DNA from: Oreocharis arfaki
Lineage: Eukaryota; Chordata; Aves; Passeriformes; Paramythiidae
Assembly: GCA_013398015.1 (NCBI GenBank)
Contig: VZRR01010939.1
Span: forward strand, 105,171 to 169,170
Length of the DNA: 64,000 bases
Direction of reading: 5' to 3'
Of this stretch, positions 62,033 through 64,000 are shown in pieces (position 1 is the stretch's first letter; every line of letters begins with the position of its first letter). A program made the position numbers and the translations under genes. The notes under the pieces were generated by a model that was not told the origin of the DNA, did no database searches, and was given only the letters and a program-made list of their open reading frames with translations.

Positions 62033-63945
62033 AGAACTCCGGCAACTGAGAGAAGAGTGTCAGTCTGTGGGACTCTTGCTCTGTGATATGACCTGCTTGT
62101 TAGGATTTTGTATCAAACTACTGCTGCTTTTTATTTTCTTTTTCCTTTTTTTCCCCTTAACCTCCTTAGCATTATCAGGGCTACTCTTTTTTTATAACTG
62201 GGTCTTTCTTATTATTTCTTATTGTTTGGCTTTGTCTTGCAGCAAGACTCAAATTTCCTACAAGAGACACTAAAAATACTAATTCTATCAATAGAGGGCT
62301 ACATCTGAGGGATACAAAATGTTGCCAGCTGCAACATTATTGTTCAAATCGGCATAAGAATTTTCAATTTCAGAATGAAGTTTTTAACTGAGGCCTTGTA
62401 CCAGGAGTGGATACACAGCATTTTCAGTGAATATGTGATTCCCGGTAGCCCCAGGCTCATCATCAATTGTCCAGTTTTAAAGACATTGCCATGACATTTT
62501 CCTGAGTTTTTGAACTGTTGTCCTTTTATTGCATTTTACTTGTGCAGGATATAAAAGACAAGTATTCCTTTTGTGGATAAAGTTATTGGTTATTGCTTGT
62601 GTACCCATTATTCTATACACTGGTATTTGCCTTCAATTCTGAAGTGAAAGTAAAAGGCCTTTTAGACTGCTGAAAAAGTCCCTGGATTGTGGGAATGCTC
62701 AGGGAAAACCAAGATACCAAACACCTGTTTTTCACTAAACTTGAGGATGTTGGGTAGGTCAAGAGGGGAGCTGTGGGTTAGCTCATTCCACTGTAAAGCA
62801 ATGAAAGCCATAAAATATTATGAGCAAAAAGCCACCTGTTCTTGAATTAGTGCTTGCCATCTACCTTTGTGGTTTAGATTGAAAGTTCAGTATCTAGGCA
62901 GCCTGTTTTCCTTTTGCTCTGCCTTAGCCACAGCCTATCAGTTTATGCAGTGCCTTCCCAATCAGCTCCACCTCAAAGCCCTCTGCAAAATGTAAATGCA
63001 GGTGCACACATGCATCCCTTCCTCTCCCAGGCACAGCATGCTAACAGGAAAGCAAGCAAAGCGTAAAAAATAGGTGAGTGTCGGAAACTACATTCTGTAC
63101 CAAAGTACTAGAGATGGATTTCAGAAAGACAAATCTATCATGATGGATGGCTGCAAGACCACTCCTTGATTTACTCCAGGTGCTGGGTTTTACAAAAGTA
63201 AATGCTTTCCAAGTAGCAGCTCTCCTCTCGCAGCTTCACAGCCCTCTTTTGTTGGACAGAAAACTTGATGGTCTTGGTTTGTCGAGACGTAAAATGTGAG
63301 TGAGGAAGAAAGAGCTGATCTTACAGAGGAGCCATTTACCTGACAGAGGTACTCTGTAGTCTAAAGAGGCCTTGCTATCCCATTTTAACATTGACCAAAG
63401 GACAGCTGGCTGAAGGCAAGAAAATCAGCTTGAGAGAGTTTTATTATGAGGTGCCTCAGGAGGTGGTAGCCTAAACAGATTTACTCTGTCTTGCTCTAAA
63501 GGTAATGTCAGGGCAGCTGTCTCTCAGGGACTAAATGCCATGCAGGTATGTTTATTTCAGGTTTTGGTAGGAATCCTTTGACTATTGTTCTTCCAGAAAA
63601 TGCTTGTTATTACTGATCTCAGGAATCCCTCTGTGCCTGTTTTTCTTGTGGCATAGGCTGTTTAGCCTGTTGTATTTGCTAAGTGTGCATGCATTTCAGT
63701 GAGCCCTGGAAGATGAGCCTGGGGCGGTGATGTTATGCTCTCAGGAGAAACTGGCTTTTCATTAAGTCCAGGGCTTTTAGGATATTTGGGACAACCGATA
63801 TTTGCTGTAATTAATTTACCTATGATGCCAAAGTGTGAGCTATGCTCATCCTCCCCTTCCCATACTGTCAGTGAAGTGAGAGCGCATCCTTGAGGCAGTG
63901 ATTCAGGTATCACATGGGCTGAGACATCATTTCTGGCAATGCATC

Positions 63946-64000
63946 CCCTTCCCTTCCCTTCCCTTCCCTTCCCTTCCCTTCCCTTCCCTTCCCTTCCCTT
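63946..64000. repeat. (CCCTT)n microsatellite reaching the window edge
   Basis: Eleven uninterrupted CCCTT units fill the last 55 bases, and the array continues beyond the window. The opposite strand is the purine repeat AAGGG. Confidence 0.97.

Larger units (their letters stand above)
58346..63945. other. Non-coding stretch, no gene recognised
   Basis: No exon supported. It includes an AT-rich, homeobox-motif-rich block at 59040-59500, a (CA)n-like tract at about 61296-61330, a TTTA/CTAT simple tract at about 61871-61915 and a perfect 10-bp hairpin at 62010-62032. Confidence 0.5.

Noticed and set aside
1..64000. tRNA, rRNA, snRNA or CRISPR arrays
   Set aside because: No tRNA B-box (GGTTCGAATCC-like), U6/5S-like sequence or regularly spaced repeat array was seen by eye. 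A covariance-model scan would be decisive.

Overview
The window looks like about 64 kb of non-coding bird nuclear DNA. Three things point to a bird: several CR1 LINE 3'-end fragments, a solo LTR of a kind I recall from avian genomes, and generally low repeat density over an AT-rich, stop-rich background. A passerine or other neoavian is plausible, but this rests on recalled repeat families, not on a search. The window looks intergenic or deep intronic. I found no protein-coding host exon I can defend. Most open frames are short, many begin at non-ATG codons, and none shows a recognisable domain.

Layout. 1-7.4 kb is plain sequence with one 21-bp tandem duplication. 7.4-9.8 kb holds two CR1 fragments in opposite orientations and a speculative exon. 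11.4-12.7 kb holds two diverged copies of a ~115-bp sequence and a perfect hairpin. 12.7-24.2 kb is largely featureless, apart from a (CTAT)n microsatellite and one GC-richer, pyrimidine-tract segment. 24.6-25.7 kb is a complete solo LTR bounded by a 5-bp target-site duplication (CCCTG). 26.56-27.06 kb is a minisatellite whose units switch orientation twice, so it can fold back on itself; a CR1 fragment follows. 29.9-30.8 kb has two local tandem duplications.

The main element lies at about 35.5-39.3 kb on the minus strand. It is the 5' part of a gammaretrovirus-like (class I) endogenous retrovirus. Reading from high to low coordinates, it has an LTR with CCAAT, GC boxes, TATA and AATAAA; a tRNA-Pro type primer binding site; a candidate splice donor; an unusually long (~1.7 kb) leader with tandem repeats and about eleven YY1-like AAAATGGC motifs; and a gag remnant broken by stops and frameshifts. 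I saw no pol, env or 3' LTR.

39.3-64 kb is again non-coding. It holds two CR1 fragments of one subfamily, a possible mariner-like end, a 38-N gap after a poly-T run, a 16-bp minisatellite, strong short hairpins, AT-rich stretches that resemble conserved non-coding elements, and a (CCCTT)n microsatellite running off the right edge. There is no operon or pathway. The functional content is mobile-element remnants plus possible regulatory DNA.
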